From assembly GCA_001599295.1 (NCBI GenBank), contig BCGN01000001.1:930001-994000 (forward strand): a stretch of DNA of 64,000 nucleotides, in the 5' to 3' direction. The notes beneath the pieces were generated by a model. The model did no database searches and was not told where the DNA came from. It saw only the letters and a program-made list of their open reading frames with translations. This DNA comes from Sporopachydermia quercuum. Its lineage: Eukaryota > Ascomycota > Sporopachydermiomycetes > Sporopachydermiales > Sporopachydermiaceae. A program made the translations under genes and the position numbers. Numbering within the stretch: the first letter of the stretch is position 1; every line of letters starts with the position of its first letter. Of the stretch, positions 46,318 through 56,617 are shown in pieces.

Positions 46318-49300
46318 CTAATAAATAAAATTATACCAGTCACCAATATTTAGAGATGAAGGAATATCATCACCTACAGAAGGATGATGTTGCTGGCCTA
46401 GTTGATTAGGAAGCATGGGGCCTTGCTGTTGTTGTTGGCCTTGCTGTTGTTGTTGGCCTTGCTGTTGTTGTTGTTGTTGTTGTTGTTGTTGTAAATGTGG
46501 TGGTAATCCATGTGATTGTCCATGATTTTCTTGAAGCGGTCGATCGCTCATTATATTATCCCCTTGAGTATCAGTTGGTAACCCATCAGGTCCTATAGGT
46601 CCCATACCAAAATTGCCAATTTTAGTCTGATCAATAACTGCCCCTGTAGGAATATATTGTGGTCCACGAGTTGTGCGCATTCCTGCTTGGAGGTTATTTA
46701 AATGTACCTGAGAATTCAATGCCGATGGGTCTAGATCAACCTCTGAAGCAATAGCTGAGGGTGGTTGATAAAGCAAACGATCGAAATACTGTTCNGCATA
46801 AGATAAATCTCCAGCAGCTGAATCATTCAGGTGAGACATCATATCAAGTTGATTGATCGAATTGGGCGTATCTGTATTGACATGTTCACTTGTTCCTTGA
46901 CTTGATGTTCCTAATGTATCTTTTGGCGTACCATGTAAGCCAGAAAGTGTACCAATGTCTAAGTCTTCAGCGAAAAGACGCGATGGCTCAAACACCTGGC
47001 TGAATTCTGAACTTGGAATTGTGTTAGTGAAGAAGAAAAGTTCCGGATGAGTACCTGGCGAAGCAAGATTAGGCATGTTTATATTTTCAGGATTAGAATT
47101 GCCAATGGATGGCTCATGAGATATGCCAATTGGATTAGGAGGATCACTAACGTTCGAAATAGATTCGTGTTGATGTTTGGATTGAGTCATCGGAACGTCT
47201 TCANTGGCATTAGAACTGGTATTGCTAGTAGCACCAACACCTGTAGTTGTAGCCGTGGTATTTCTCTCCTTACTAAATGCTTTCTTTATTGATGCTCCAC
47301 CACTCGTCTTACTGTTAGGATTTCTAGTAGAACCAACAGTGCCGTCGAGAGCACCTGCTTCCTCCTCCTCTTGTTCTTCTTCATTGCGCAAACCTTTACC
47401 ACCTTTCTCACTTTTCTTAGCACCTTTTTGATTCAGGTTATTGATCTCGGTTTCTTGAGTAACCATGCTCTTCACAAGTCTTCTCCGAGCTCTATTATCC
47501 TTCAGAATTGTTTCAAACATCTTAAGAATCATTTTACCAACCATCCAAGTACTAGAGACTTCCCGTAAAGCTTTACTGCAGATTTCCAAGCTACTGCGAG
47601 CTGTTTCAGCAACTAAAGCTGAAGGAGATTCTAGCTGATAAACAAACATAATCATTGCTGAAAACAACATATAAACTATGAAAGCAGGGCAGTATTGAAG
47701 CTCATCAAACTCCATGAAATTCTCCATAATCATAGCAATCATATGCGCTGCTTGGAATGCAATACCCCAAGAAGGATATGAGCCATTAGTTGCAGCCTTC
47801 CTACGTCTTCTGAATAAAATATTCGACCGATGTACTAAGCAGAGAATCGTATAATACTGAGCATGAATTAAAGCCGGAAAGAAGCTGTGCTTGGCTTTAT
47901 CTTTAACGGAATACTTCAATTCTGGGGGTAAGTTACTCATCCAAGTTCCCATTGCAATATCACAATGTGATATAATAGGAATACGAGAAGGCATTCTTAA
48001 ATTCTCAGTACCAGCAGAATATTGTTGTCGTAGTACTAATCCCATGATTTCCGATAGTTTGACATTATTGATGAAAAACAAAATTGATGTTTTGTCCTGT
48101 TTGTAAGGAGACGGCAATTCGGGCTCATCTTCATTGAAATCATCTTCACCAATCATAGGAACATCACAATCATCCAAATCAAGTACAACTGGTCTTCCAA
48201 ATGCTACAGCTACACTTCGATCACGAACAAAGGCAACCCAAAAGACCCGTTTCCAGAGCTTCTTCTCGATATCTGACAACTTAGAATCGGCCACACTTCT
48301 ATGAAGACCAAATCCTTGTGCTACAGTTAATCCAACCCGTGTCCAATAGAAGACATTCTTCGTAACGTCTTCTGGACCTTCCCAATACCAGCCCATAAGG
48401 ATTAAAGCTTGAACAATCGTTATTTTATCTGATTCGTAATTAGCATCAAAGAGCGCCTTTGCACGCTTGTAGAATGTAATACTTGCTAAATCAGCCGAAC
48501 CAGTGGAATCCAACAATGCTGGGTTCTTGCAAACCCGAGAGCCAGCTAATAGAATAGCTTGGAGTAGAAATAACGACGGAGGATTTGTAGGATCGTTGTA
48601 TCTTCGCATAAATTGAGAACGATTAACAATAGGAATAAGCGTATTCACATGTTCGAAGTAACAGTCAATAATATCATCACATAAGTTTCTTGGTGGTAAT
48701 AAGAAAGCACCTCTTAATTTTAAAATCTCGATTTCCACGTTATCAAATGCACTTCCTTTTGCCGATGATAGAACATTACGGAGAATCTCTGGTACAGGGA
48801 AATGGTAATTTGAGTTGCTATTGCTTTTCTCCATCATCAAGCTGAAGTTGGAAGAGGAGCCCAAATACGACGTAACATTTTGATAGCCTTTTGGTGAACC
48901 ACCACCAACACCAGGAACTGTTGCCTCAGCACTATTGTTATTGCTATTACTATTACTATTACTCATGTCAGCTGTAGTATTTGCTGTTAATGGAAGATTG
49001 CTGTCTGCTTTATCATCAGAATTTATAGTAGAGTCTGTTTTCCTGATTGAAGAACTAGCTTTCTGAGATTCAGATTTTGTTTCAGATTTTGCTTTATCAG
49101 CTTTCTTGGTCACCTTTCGTCGCTTCACTTCAGGAATTCGACATTCACATCCAAAAGCTACACAGTTTGTACAAGGCATATGAATCATTGCATCACAACG
49201 AACTTTTCTAGCATGACAAACTTCACAAGCTCTTGTAGATCTTGCTCTTCGGAAAGCTCCGATAGTTGAGTTGGATGGCTTGGCGGAAACAGCCGATTTC

Positions 49301-49719
49301 CCATTCTGCTCATCAGAAGCCTGTGATCCAGATTCAATCAGATTGCTATTTCTTGACACACCATTGATCGGATCTAATTTCCTTTTAGTTGGGTTACCTT
49401 CCTCAGTGTCTTTAGAGGTAGTGTTTTCATTCAATGATTTATGGGAATCTTTCTCTGTAGTTTCTTCGTCTAATTTCTTCTTAGAACTTAGCAAATCAAC
49501 AGCTCCAGGTTCAGAGTTTTCACTAGTTTTGTCATTGTTTGTCTTATTTAACGTACTAACTGTATTATCAGTTGTAGCATCTTCCATCTTAACACCTTCG
49601 GGTTTTACTGACTTGGAATGAGCATTTTCCACTGTTGACGAACTATCACTATTCTTGTTTTGAGCACTTGCTTTTTCTTTAGTCTCATTCTTATTATTTA
49701 AAATAGATTGCGAGTCCAT
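46318..49719 (-). CDS. Zn2Cys6 transcription factor, FarA/Ctf1-like
   Basis: 1133 residues from ATG 49719 (the frame opens six codons earlier at a TTG). The Zn2Cys6 cluster at about 163-195 reads RACEVCHARKVRCDAMIHMP followed by CTNCVAFGCECR and a basic linker. The spacing and the words ACEVCHARKVRCD and CTNCVAF are those of the FarA/FarB and Ctf1 group, regulators of fatty-acid use and cutinase genes in fungi and of beta-oxidation in Candida. A fungal-specific factor domain covers about 350-620 (NTLIPIVNRSQFMRRYND, LILMGWYWEGPEDVTKNVFY, TVAQGFGLHRS, KLWKRVFWVAFVRDRS, FGRPVVLDLDDCDVP). The C-terminus has a poly-Gln stretch. Gene targets are inferred from the family only. Confidence 0.8.
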   Translation of the reverse strand: MDSQSILNNKNETKEKASAQNKNSDSSSTVENAHSKSVKPEGVKMEDATTDNTVSTLNKTNNDKTSENSEPGAVDLLSSKKKLDEETTEKDSHKSLNENTTSKDTEEGNPTKRKLDPINGVSRNSNLIESGSQASDEQNGKSAVSAKPSNSTIGAFRRARSTRACEVCHARKVRCDAMIHMPCTNCVAFGCECRIPEVKRRKVTKKADKAKSETKSESQKASSSIRKTDSTINSDDKADSNLPLTANTTADMSNSNSNSNNNSAEATVPGVGGGSPKGYQNVTSYLGSSSNFSLMMEKSNSNSNYHFPVPEILRNVLSSAKGSAFDNVEIEILKLRGAFLLPPRNLCDDIIDCYFEHVNTLIPIVNRSQFMRRYNDPTNPPSLFLLQAILLAGSRVCKNPALLDSTGSADLASITFYKRAKALFDANYESDKITIVQALILMGWYWEGPEDVTKNVFYWTRVGLTVAQGFGLHRSVADSKLSDIEKKLWKRVFWVAFVRDRSVAVAFGRPVVLDLDDCDVPMIGEDDFNEDEPELPSPYKQDKTSILFFINNVKLSEIMGLVLRQQYSAGTENLRMPSRIPIISHCDIAMGTWMSNLPPELKYSVKDKAKHSFFPALIHAQYYTILCLVHRSNILFRRRRKAATNGSYPSWGIAFQAAHMIAMIMENFMEFDELQYCPAFIVYMLFSAMIMFVYQLESPSALVAETARSSLEICSKALREVSSTWMVGKMILKMFETILKDNRARRRLVKSMVTQETEINNLNQKGAKKSEKGGKGLRNEEEQEEEEAGALDGTVGSTRNPNSKTSGGASIKKAFSKERNTTATTTGVGATSNTSSNAXEDVPMTQSKHQHESISNVSDPPNPIGISHEPSIGNSNPENINMPNLASPGTHPELFFFTNTIPSSEFSQVFEPSRLFAEDLDIGTLSGLHGTPKDTLGTSSQGTSEHVNTDTPNSINQLDMMSHLNDSAAGDLSYXEQYFDRLLYQPPSAIASEVDLDPSALNSQVHLNNLQAGMRTTRGPQYIPTGAVIDQTKIGNFGMGPIGPDGLPTDTQGDNIMSDRPLQENHGQSHGLPPHLQQQQQQQQQQQGQQQQQGQQQQQGPMLPNQLGQQHHPSVGDDIPSSLNIGDWYNFIY
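46423..46491 (-). repeat. Poly-glutamine tract with Gly interruptions
   Basis: CAA/CAG codons give ten Gln, then two further runs of five Gln separated by single Gly. The unit GCCTTGCTGTTGTTGTTG recurs on the plus strand. This is a replication-slippage-prone tract in the C-terminal region of the FarA-like factor. Confidence 0.85.
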
Positions 49720-51387
49720 TTTTATATTGATCTCCAAGTCTTTTTTACTTGTTTACTTATGGTCTGTCAGACCAATTGATGAGTTTTTACTACTCCAGCT
49801 ACCTTTCACTTCTCAGCTTTCCCCTTGACCATTCACTTATGTCAAACAAACGAAAATACGCTATGATCAGTCCATGGATTCCGTTGATACAAATATCCTA
49901 TTATTTTCTCCGAATGGTATGATATACAGCTATTTGTATATCTATCTCTTTACCCCCTATTCGTCTATAAGCCTATATTAGTTGGCCCGAGTGGAGAATC
50001 AAAATAGTGTGCAGAAACCACAAGTTATTATCACAGTAAAGNAAAGATTCAGTCGTAGGACATCAAATCAGTTAATGAAAATCTGTTGAATTTCTTCTCG
50101 ATACTAGCTAATATACTTAGTATTCNTATAGCAATGAATCAATGATTTAACGAATAAATTATACAATCACTATAAGAAGAGAGCTGATAAAGTCGAGATA
50201 ATTAAGTAAAAGAAAATATCACCAAAGTTTAAAGTTGTAAGGTGAAGGAGTTAAGAGAACTTAGGCTGTACAAGGAATTGGATAGATTGGAAATTATTAT
50301 TGACAGAAATATGAATGAATTAGCGTGTGATCAGAGTGAGATGAATAGTAGAGCAAATATATATTGAAGTACAAATATGTTTTTTGATAATTTATTTGTT
50401 TCTATGATTGTATGTGCTAAAGATACGGTTACAGTGTTCTACGGAAGGTGATAAATAAGTTGAATGCCTCTATAAATGTGCTTATTATGCTGATATGACA
50501 GTTTGTGGCGAAAAGTAACTTTTAAGAATATGTCTCATGGTTTAATAGCCAACGATATAACCAAAAACTGGTGTTTACTATTGAAACTATCGATTTTCTC
50601 CTGAATTTATTGAATAGATGAATCTATTCACTCGTTATTCGTTCGGCTGGGTAGGAATACAGAAAAAAATCCATCCGGGCAATTGGTAATCTCGGACCAC
50701 TTTTTTGGGTCATCAAATCAAGTAATCTCTCATAATAAATGGATTTTCTGGCCCACCATTGAGACCAGTTAGTACCAAAATCTCTGATCAGAGCATCCCA
50801 TCGGATTAATTAAAACCTAACTCCTCTTACTATTTCCACAATTCGGCAACTCGGCAAANTTTCTCACCGTCCCATGTCACATGCTAGTTTCTTCCATGTA
50901 TGATAGCGAATGTGATTGTTCGAGAACGTTTTTTCGTCAATAAAGACGTGGTGAAATTATATAAGGATTCTTTGAGAATAGTGAAAACGTAAGACGGTTG
51001 ATAAGAGATTCCATTCTATCAGCTGAATATATCAAGAAGTAGTTGCTTTGAGGACCTGATAAATCTAGGCATTCATCAATTTTTTTGGTGGTTAATCAGA
51101 CTTTATACTATGAACGAACACCCGATGAGCATCAATTGAAATGAGAGATGATCAGAGCCAAGAGATTTTAATGCACTGAGGTGCAGTAAATAGAAAAATA
51201 GATAACTAAATATCTGACGTAGGATTTGAATAGACATGCCATGCCGTTGATTATCCCCAGTGTGGGGAATGTGGGGATTCGGAAAAACGAACTCAAAACA
51301 TTTTTCGATTTATCGCAAATCTAAGATATGATATGTTTGTGTATGTCTTCTGATAGTAGTGATTGATAGTATTGAAGATAAGACACA
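49720..51387. other. Long interval upstream of the FarA-like gene
   Basis: About 1.65 kb between two minus-strand genes, with three N bases. It contains the FarA-like promoter and the MID1 3' end. A Cbf1/CDEI-type octamer GTCACATG is at 50876-50883. No gene seen on either strand. Confidence 0.45.
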
Positions 51388-53349
51388 TTAATCGTCAGGT
51401 AAACTCTCGAGAGATGATATGTTTGGATAGACCATTATTCCACCATTGTCTATCCAAGCTTGAAAATCATCAGGCACCTGCTTAACTTTGCCGTAATCTA
51501 TTCCAACAGCATTGCAGCTAACATGGCCTGCCATGAAATTACCATCATTCATCCCTTCATCATTTAAAGACTGATTTGCCCAGTAATAACTTTGATATAC
51601 AAACATGCTGTTGACAGGACATTGAAACTCAAACCCATAGGGGCAATCTGTCAATAAGTTATAGCATAGGTTAATACAAGGTTGAATTTCGTAATATGGT
51701 TCATCAGGCTGAATTACCTCGTTAACAATCTCGCTTCTGCTCATTCCTGGTTGTCTCAGTGCATATCCAGTCAATGGCTGCTCGGCACAACGAGGAATCG
51801 CAGTAGAACATAGCCAGTTTCTATAGCTTACTGCACAATCATCACAGGTTCTTAGAACAGTGTATAATTGAGTGTCAGATACGTTACATGGCATGTTTTG
51901 AAGCGCAATAGAAAAGTTTTCGTAAAAAGCCAATGCATAGTTATTGTAAAGAACAGCTAGTGTTTTGAAAGCAGGGCTAGTAGCCTCATTAGTTAAAAGA
52001 TTATTCGAATCCTCTTCATAAATTGTGGGATCATAATCACTTATATAATACTGAGGATTATTGATTGTTAAGAGCTCTGAATGGGCAAGAGCATACTCAT
52101 CAGTGAAAATTCCACGTGGGACTGAATAGCCGACTTGATCACAGAATGGTAAATCAAATATCAACTTGCAATTGTCTGTAGCCATTGTGGTGAAACTAAT
52201 TGAATTGAATACGACTTGACCGGTGTTCCGTTCAATTGCGGATGCATTATAATAACCATTAGAAATTGCTATCGCTCTATAGCTTGTATTTGGTTCTAAA
52301 CCAGAAACAAATATCAGCTCGGTATTTTCTCTGCTTTTCAATAGCTTTGTTACATAACGAACTGAAGAGTCAGTCGTGTTAAGCATGTATGGGGCATTTC
52401 TTATAGCACATATGGATCTTTTCAGCCCCATAGTTCTAACAAATTCTTCTTCAGTAAATACATATAAATCAAAATGCATAGAACTATTCTCTGAAAGAGA
52501 AAAATTCTGACCCGTAAAATCCATGAATGTTATATTACCTGATTCAAATAATGCAGATGTATCATCAGCATCACTCAATGAAACCCAAGATTTGGAATCC
52601 CATTGTAAGGGCAAGTCATATTGTGAAATACCTATGTTTATACTCCACATATCTCCTTCTCCTTCTATATACAACGACTGCTCAATAGGAGGAGCATAAA
52701 TTGATATAAATAGGTATAAGAATGTTTGATTAACATAAGATGGAAAGTAGATCAAGTCTTGATAATATCCATCTACAAAATTAGAAAAATCAGCATGAGT
52801 TTCTTGAGCTTGCTGTTCAACTTTCAAAGAGTCCACAACTTCTTCTGTTAGTCTGCTATTTAATGAAAACTGATAACTAAACCTTGGTTTATCTTCTTCC
52901 ATATCGGTTAGATGATTGCACAGGTTCGCCGAGACATAAGCAGCCAAATGAAAGAAAGCCGATTGAACATCATTTGATAGATCGAATCTGTAATATTTGG
53001 TTGTATTAGGAGTAATTTGATCTGTTAAAATAAGAAAATCTGATATCACTGCAAATGGTTCTGGGCTTATCGTTTCCCCTGATATCACTTGTCTTTTCTG
53101 CAAATGCTCTGCTGATAGTAAGGAAGAATCATACGGTGAGCTATCGTCAGGCTCCAGATAGTTACCAATCTTTCTGTTGGAGCTGGCATCATTATTATCT
53201 GATACAACAAAGTCAAAAAAACCATTTTGGACTACTGCTAGTGACCTGACAATATCAATGCCTTTCAAATTCAGTTTTAAAGCATAAGCTGTATTTGATA
53301 ATGCTAATAAAAGCATCACCAAGCTGAGCAGAAACCCGCAACAGTTCAT
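51388..53349 (-). CDS. MID1: Mid1, regulatory subunit of the high-affinity Ca2+ channel
   Basis: A 653-residue secretory-pathway glycoprotein (yeast Mid1 is 548). It has a hydrophobic signal peptide (about 1-23, ending in YALK) and many Asn-X-Ser/Thr sites. The C-terminal third has the Mid1 cysteine pattern, including RTCDDCAVSYRNWLCSTAIP, CINLCYNLLTDCPYGFEFQC and a final HVSCN. With Cch1 it forms the plasma-membrane calcium channel activated by mating pheromone, stretch and ER stress. No clear membrane helix follows the signal peptide, in line with an extracellular, alpha2-delta-like role. It shares a 483-base divergent promoter with RFC3. Confidence 0.9.
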   Translation of the reverse strand: MNCCGFLLSLVMLLLALSNTAYALKLNLKGIDIVRSLAVVQNGFFDFVVSDNNDASSNRKIGNYLEPDDSSPYDSSLLSAEHLQKRQVISGETISPEPFAVISDFLILTDQITPNTTKYYRFDLSNDVQSAFFHLAAYVSANLCNHLTDMEEDKPRFSYQFSLNSRLTEEVVDSLKVEQQAQETHADFSNFVDGYYQDLIYFPSYVNQTFLYLFISIYAPPIEQSLYIEGEGDMWSINIGISQYDLPLQWDSKSWVSLSDADDTSALFESGNITFMDFTGQNFSLSENSSMHFDLYVFTEEEFVRTMGLKRSICAIRNAPYMLNTTDSSVRYVTKLLKSRENTELIFVSGLEPNTSYRAIAISNGYYNASAIERNTGQVVFNSISFTTMATDNCKLIFDLPFCDQVGYSVPRGIFTDEYALAHSELLTINNPQYYISDYDPTIYEEDSNNLLTNEATSPAFKTLAVLYNNYALAFYENFSIALQNMPCNVSDTQLYTVLRTCDDCAVSYRNWLCSTAIPRCAEQPLTGYALRQPGMSRSEIVNEVIQPDEPYYEIQPCINLCYNLLTDCPYGFEFQCPVNSMFVYQSYYWANQSLNDEGMNDGNFMAGHVSCNAVGIDYGKVKQVPDDFQAWIDNGGIMVYPNISSLESLPDD

Positions 53350-53832
53350 TTCATTTACTCCCTAAGTTGTTTATGAGAGATGAGTGAAAGTATTCGTCCT
53401 CTCCATCAAGAAAGTAGGCAATTTTGTAAGAGTAATTAGTTATTATATATTATATTTTGTTCACTATGTCTATATCAATAATAAATCGAAAATTAGCGAA
53501 GCGATAATGCCAAAAGAAAGCAAAAAGTTACAGATAGTTTTCAGAATTTAAGGTTTAGAATAGGATGCAGAAATATGTATGACTATTTAGGTCAAAATTA
53601 TCTCCGTAATTTTGATAGTTTCGCGTTTCACTTTCCTAGCATTATCTCCGGAATATTTTCCTTACTGAAGAAACGCGTTTTTTGTCCCCAACTTAATCCC
53701 AACATGATCCCAATAGCTAATTTCCTTTATGGAATGACTAATGGGAAGATCTGAACCTTTAATGAGCAATCAATTTTGATTTATAAGGAAATAAAAACCA
53801 ACAACAGTAGTGGATGCATTAATAAGAAAACA
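53350..53832. promoter_or_regulatory. Divergent MID1/RFC3 promoter with MCB and SCB boxes
   Basis: ACGCGT (53673-53678, in AAACGCGTTT) is the MCB box bound by MBF, and TTTCGCG (53619-53625; minus strand CGCGAAA) matches the SCB consensus CRCGAAA bound by SBF. They lie about 160 and 210 bases before the RFC3 ATG. Both fit G1/S control of a replication gene. Motifs are seen; use is inferred. Confidence 0.6.
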
Positions 53833-55103
53833 ATGGTGAAAGGTAAGGAAAAAGACACTGGTGAAACACCAGCTAATGACAATTTACCATGGTAAGTACT
53901 TCAGAGAAGGAGAAAGCCCAGTGTTATGAGATATTCGATGTATACCTTAGTTGATATGATATGAAAGGACGGAAAAACTCTAGATAGGTTAAAAAGTTTT
54001 TAATAAACATGAGTTGAAATCTACAGCGTATTAACTGTTGAATTAGGGTAGAAAAATATAGACCTAAGAATTTAGATGATGTCTATGGTCAATCAGAGAT
54101 TGTTAGAACCGGTAAGTAAACGGATGACATTTGAGAAGTTTTCCTAAGCTTTACTACGATGAGCGAAACACCTTAATGCTTAGAAATTCTAACACGTTAA
54201 CTTATAGTTAGAAGATTTGTCGAATCTAATAGGATACCACATTTATTATTCTATGGTCCACCAGGGACAGGAAAGACTTCTACAATCATGGCATTGGCTA
54301 GAGAAATCTATGGCAATAATTATAAGAATATGGTGCTAGAACTTAATGCATCTGACGATAGAGGCATTGATGTTGTACGTAATCAGATCAAAGATTTTGC
54401 AAGTACTATGCAAATATTCTCCAAAGGATTTAAATTAATTATTCTTGATGAAGCGGACGCTATGACAAATGTTGCTCAGAATGCTCTGCGTCGCGTGATT
54501 GAAAAGTATACCACACATGCCAGATTCTGCATTTTAGCCAATTATGCTCATAAATTAAATCCTGCTTTGTTATCACGATGTACCAGATTTAGATTTTCAC
54601 CACTGAATCAAAACGCAATTCGGGAACGAATTGAGTACGTTATAAAGCAAGAAAATGTCAATATCCATTCTGAAGCAATTGATAGTCTAATGGAATTGAG
54701 CAAAGGCGATATGAGAAAGGCACTGAACGTGCTACAAGCATGCCATGCCGCAGTCAAAGATGAAGGAGTATTTATTACTGATGATATGATTTATGAGAGT
54801 GTGGGTGCTCCTCATCCTGGTGATATTACTACTATCTTGAAGTCTGTGCTGAATGATGATTGGACTACAGCTTATGCTACTATGAACAAAGTGAAAGTGC
54901 TAAAAGGTATAGCTTTGATAGATGTGATAACAGGAATTTTCGACCAACTGAATGAATGTGAACTGAAAAATCCAATGACAAGAATCCAGATCCTCAAAGG
55001 TTTGAGTGAAATCGAGTATGCTATATCTAAAGGAGGAACNGAGAAAATTCAAACTAGTGCGACAATTGCCGTGGTGAAAGCTGCAATGGAAAACGAGGCA
55101 TAA
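53833..55103 (+). CDS. RFC3: Replication factor C subunit 3, three exons
   Basis: Exons 53833-53891, 54047-54111 and 54208-55103 give 339 residues, against 340 in yeast. The N-terminus NLPWVEKYRPKNLDDVYGQ spans the first junction (W codon split TG|G). Walker A is GPPGTGKT (58-65), Walker B is LIILDEAD, and the arginine-finger motif is LLSRCTRF. The blocks LELNASDDRGIDVVRNQIKD, FASTMQIFSKGFKLIILDEA and YAHKLNPALLSRC single out Rfc3 (the human RFC5 orthologue). Rfc3 is part of the clamp loader that places PCNA on primer ends, and of the Rad24, Ctf18 and Elg1 variants. Intron 1 (155 bases) uses GTAAGT and TATTAAC; intron 2 (96 bases) uses GTAAGT and GTTAAC six bases before the TATAG acceptor. 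The N at 55040 is a third codon position. Confidence 0.96.
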
Positions 55104-55685
55104 ATACGAAAGTCAATGATACGTTAATGAAGCAGGTGCTGATGAAGAAACATTGGGCTCAAACTTTTTGTCGAGGCATCATTTAAAAGTCTTTGAATAC
55201 GTTAGAATTTGGGCTTATACGTTACATTCATTGGTGATCAGATGTCAATTAATGTTGATGCTAATAAATGTGCTCCTAATAAGTGACTGGAAATGGCTTT
55301 AATTGGAGAAGATGTTCTGATTCGTTGAATACCTTCGGGAAGACTGTAGAACGCAGTATGACAAAGATCCAACTTATACCACATCACCTACCTATCTAAT
55401 CATTCAATTGTACTAGTATTGAAACCATAATTTGTCTTCAGTTGATCCCCAAGTGATTGTATAATGCATTAATATAATAACAAAACAAGATTATTCCTAT
55501 TTCACCGTGGCAATTGAACCGAGCATGATAGATTACATAATCATTTATGTATCTACTCACTCCACCATCCTTTGCTGTTTTGATAGAAAGTCAGGTACAA
55601 TTTCTTCTATTACTTTTTCTTGTTTTATCATGTATCTTTTCTCACAAAGTTAAATTCTTTTACCTTAAAGGCACTTTTTCCGTTA
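55104..55685. other. Intergenic, RFC3 to POA1
   Basis: About 580 bases between two plus-strand genes. No additional gene. The POA1 frame is open back to 55620 from a TTG, but the upstream part is unlike the family. Confidence 0.45.
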
Positions 55686-56171
55686 ATGATGTCAATAATC
55701 TACAAAATTGGTGATTTATTCAACATAGCTCCAAAAGGAGCTGTGCTAGCTCATGCCTGCAATTGCTACGGTACATGGGGTGCCGGAATTGCATTGGCAT
55801 TTCGTAAGAAATATCCTAGAGCTTATGAAATATATCATAATCATTGTGTATCTTATCCTACTACTGAGAGGAAGAGTTTATTAGGTACATGCTTGTTAAT
55901 TGAGGAATCCGATTGTTGGATTGCATGCTTATTCACTAGTGCGAGATCAGGAGCCAATGTTGACTCACCTGGTGAAATAGTTAAACAAACAGAGCATGCT
56001 ATGAATAATCTATGGCAACAGCTAGAGAAAATAGGGAGAGATATTAATAAGCTGTCAGTTTATATGCCTTTGATAAATGCAGGCTTATTTGCAGTTCCGT
56101 GGGAAGAAACTGAGGAAGGTTTGAAGAAGGGATTGAATGAAAACAGGGAAATCATTGTATGTAAATTATGA
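55686..56171 (+). CDS. POA1: Poa1, ADP-ribose 1''-phosphate phosphatase (macrodomain)
   Basis: About 161 residues from the first of two adjacent ATGs (55686, 55689); yeast Poa1 is 177. It is a single macrodomain: a strand YKIGDLFNI, the ligand loop LAHACNCYGTWGAGIALAFR and the second loop MPLINAGLFAVPWEETEEGL, matching Poa1 HSCNCNGSWGGGIA and MPQINSGIFGVPWKETE. The enzyme removes phosphate from ADP-ribose 1''-phosphate, a by-product of tRNA splicing. SEN54, which acts earlier in tRNA splicing, is in the same window but 47 kb away. The catalytic His is conserved in HACNC. The N-terminus is slightly short but begins right at the first strand. Confidence 0.88.
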   Translation: MMSIIYKIGDLFNIAPKGAVLAHACNCYGTWGAGIALAFRKKYPRAYEIYHNHCVSYPTTERKSLLGTCLLIEESDCWIACLFTSARSGANVDSPGEIVKQTEHAMNNLWQQLEKIGRDINKLSVYMPLINAGLFAVPWEETEEGLKKGLNENREIIVCKL

Positions 56172-56617
56172 TCAAAACAATTAATGACGGGATGAAAGAT
56201 ACATTATATTGAAGAAATGAACAGAATTTTAGATTTAGCTATTTTCAAGACGAATCGGATTGTACTGATTATAAGTTTAGTTCAATGATTAGAACCGAAT
56301 CAATTATAANGAGAAAACCTCCATGGAGTATAAATCCATAAATCTATTCCAACACACTAAATATGGTTAACTCTATACTATGAAAATTTCACATCCATTA
56401 TAAAAAATAAATTAGTACAGTATTTCACTCTGCCCAAAATCCTTTACCCATAGACCATTAATTTAACATTTGTTTCTCATTCCATTTCAATTTTTTTTTC
56501 CAAATTTTCTTTAAATTCTCTTAATAACGCTCTCACAATTTAAATCTAATTATAATACAATACTATATACTATGCAAGCGAACCCATAATGAAGTAGCCT
56601 ATGATATGGGATCCAAA
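56172..56617. other. Convergent interval POA1 / kinase
   Basis: About 450 bases between convergent genes; AT-rich with a T9 run near 56490 and one N. It probably holds both 3'-end signals. No gene seen. Confidence 0.5.

Noticed and set aside
55620-55685. N-terminal extension of POA1
   Set aside because: It would start at TTG, and the hydrophobic residues before the macrodomain have no counterpart in Poa1.
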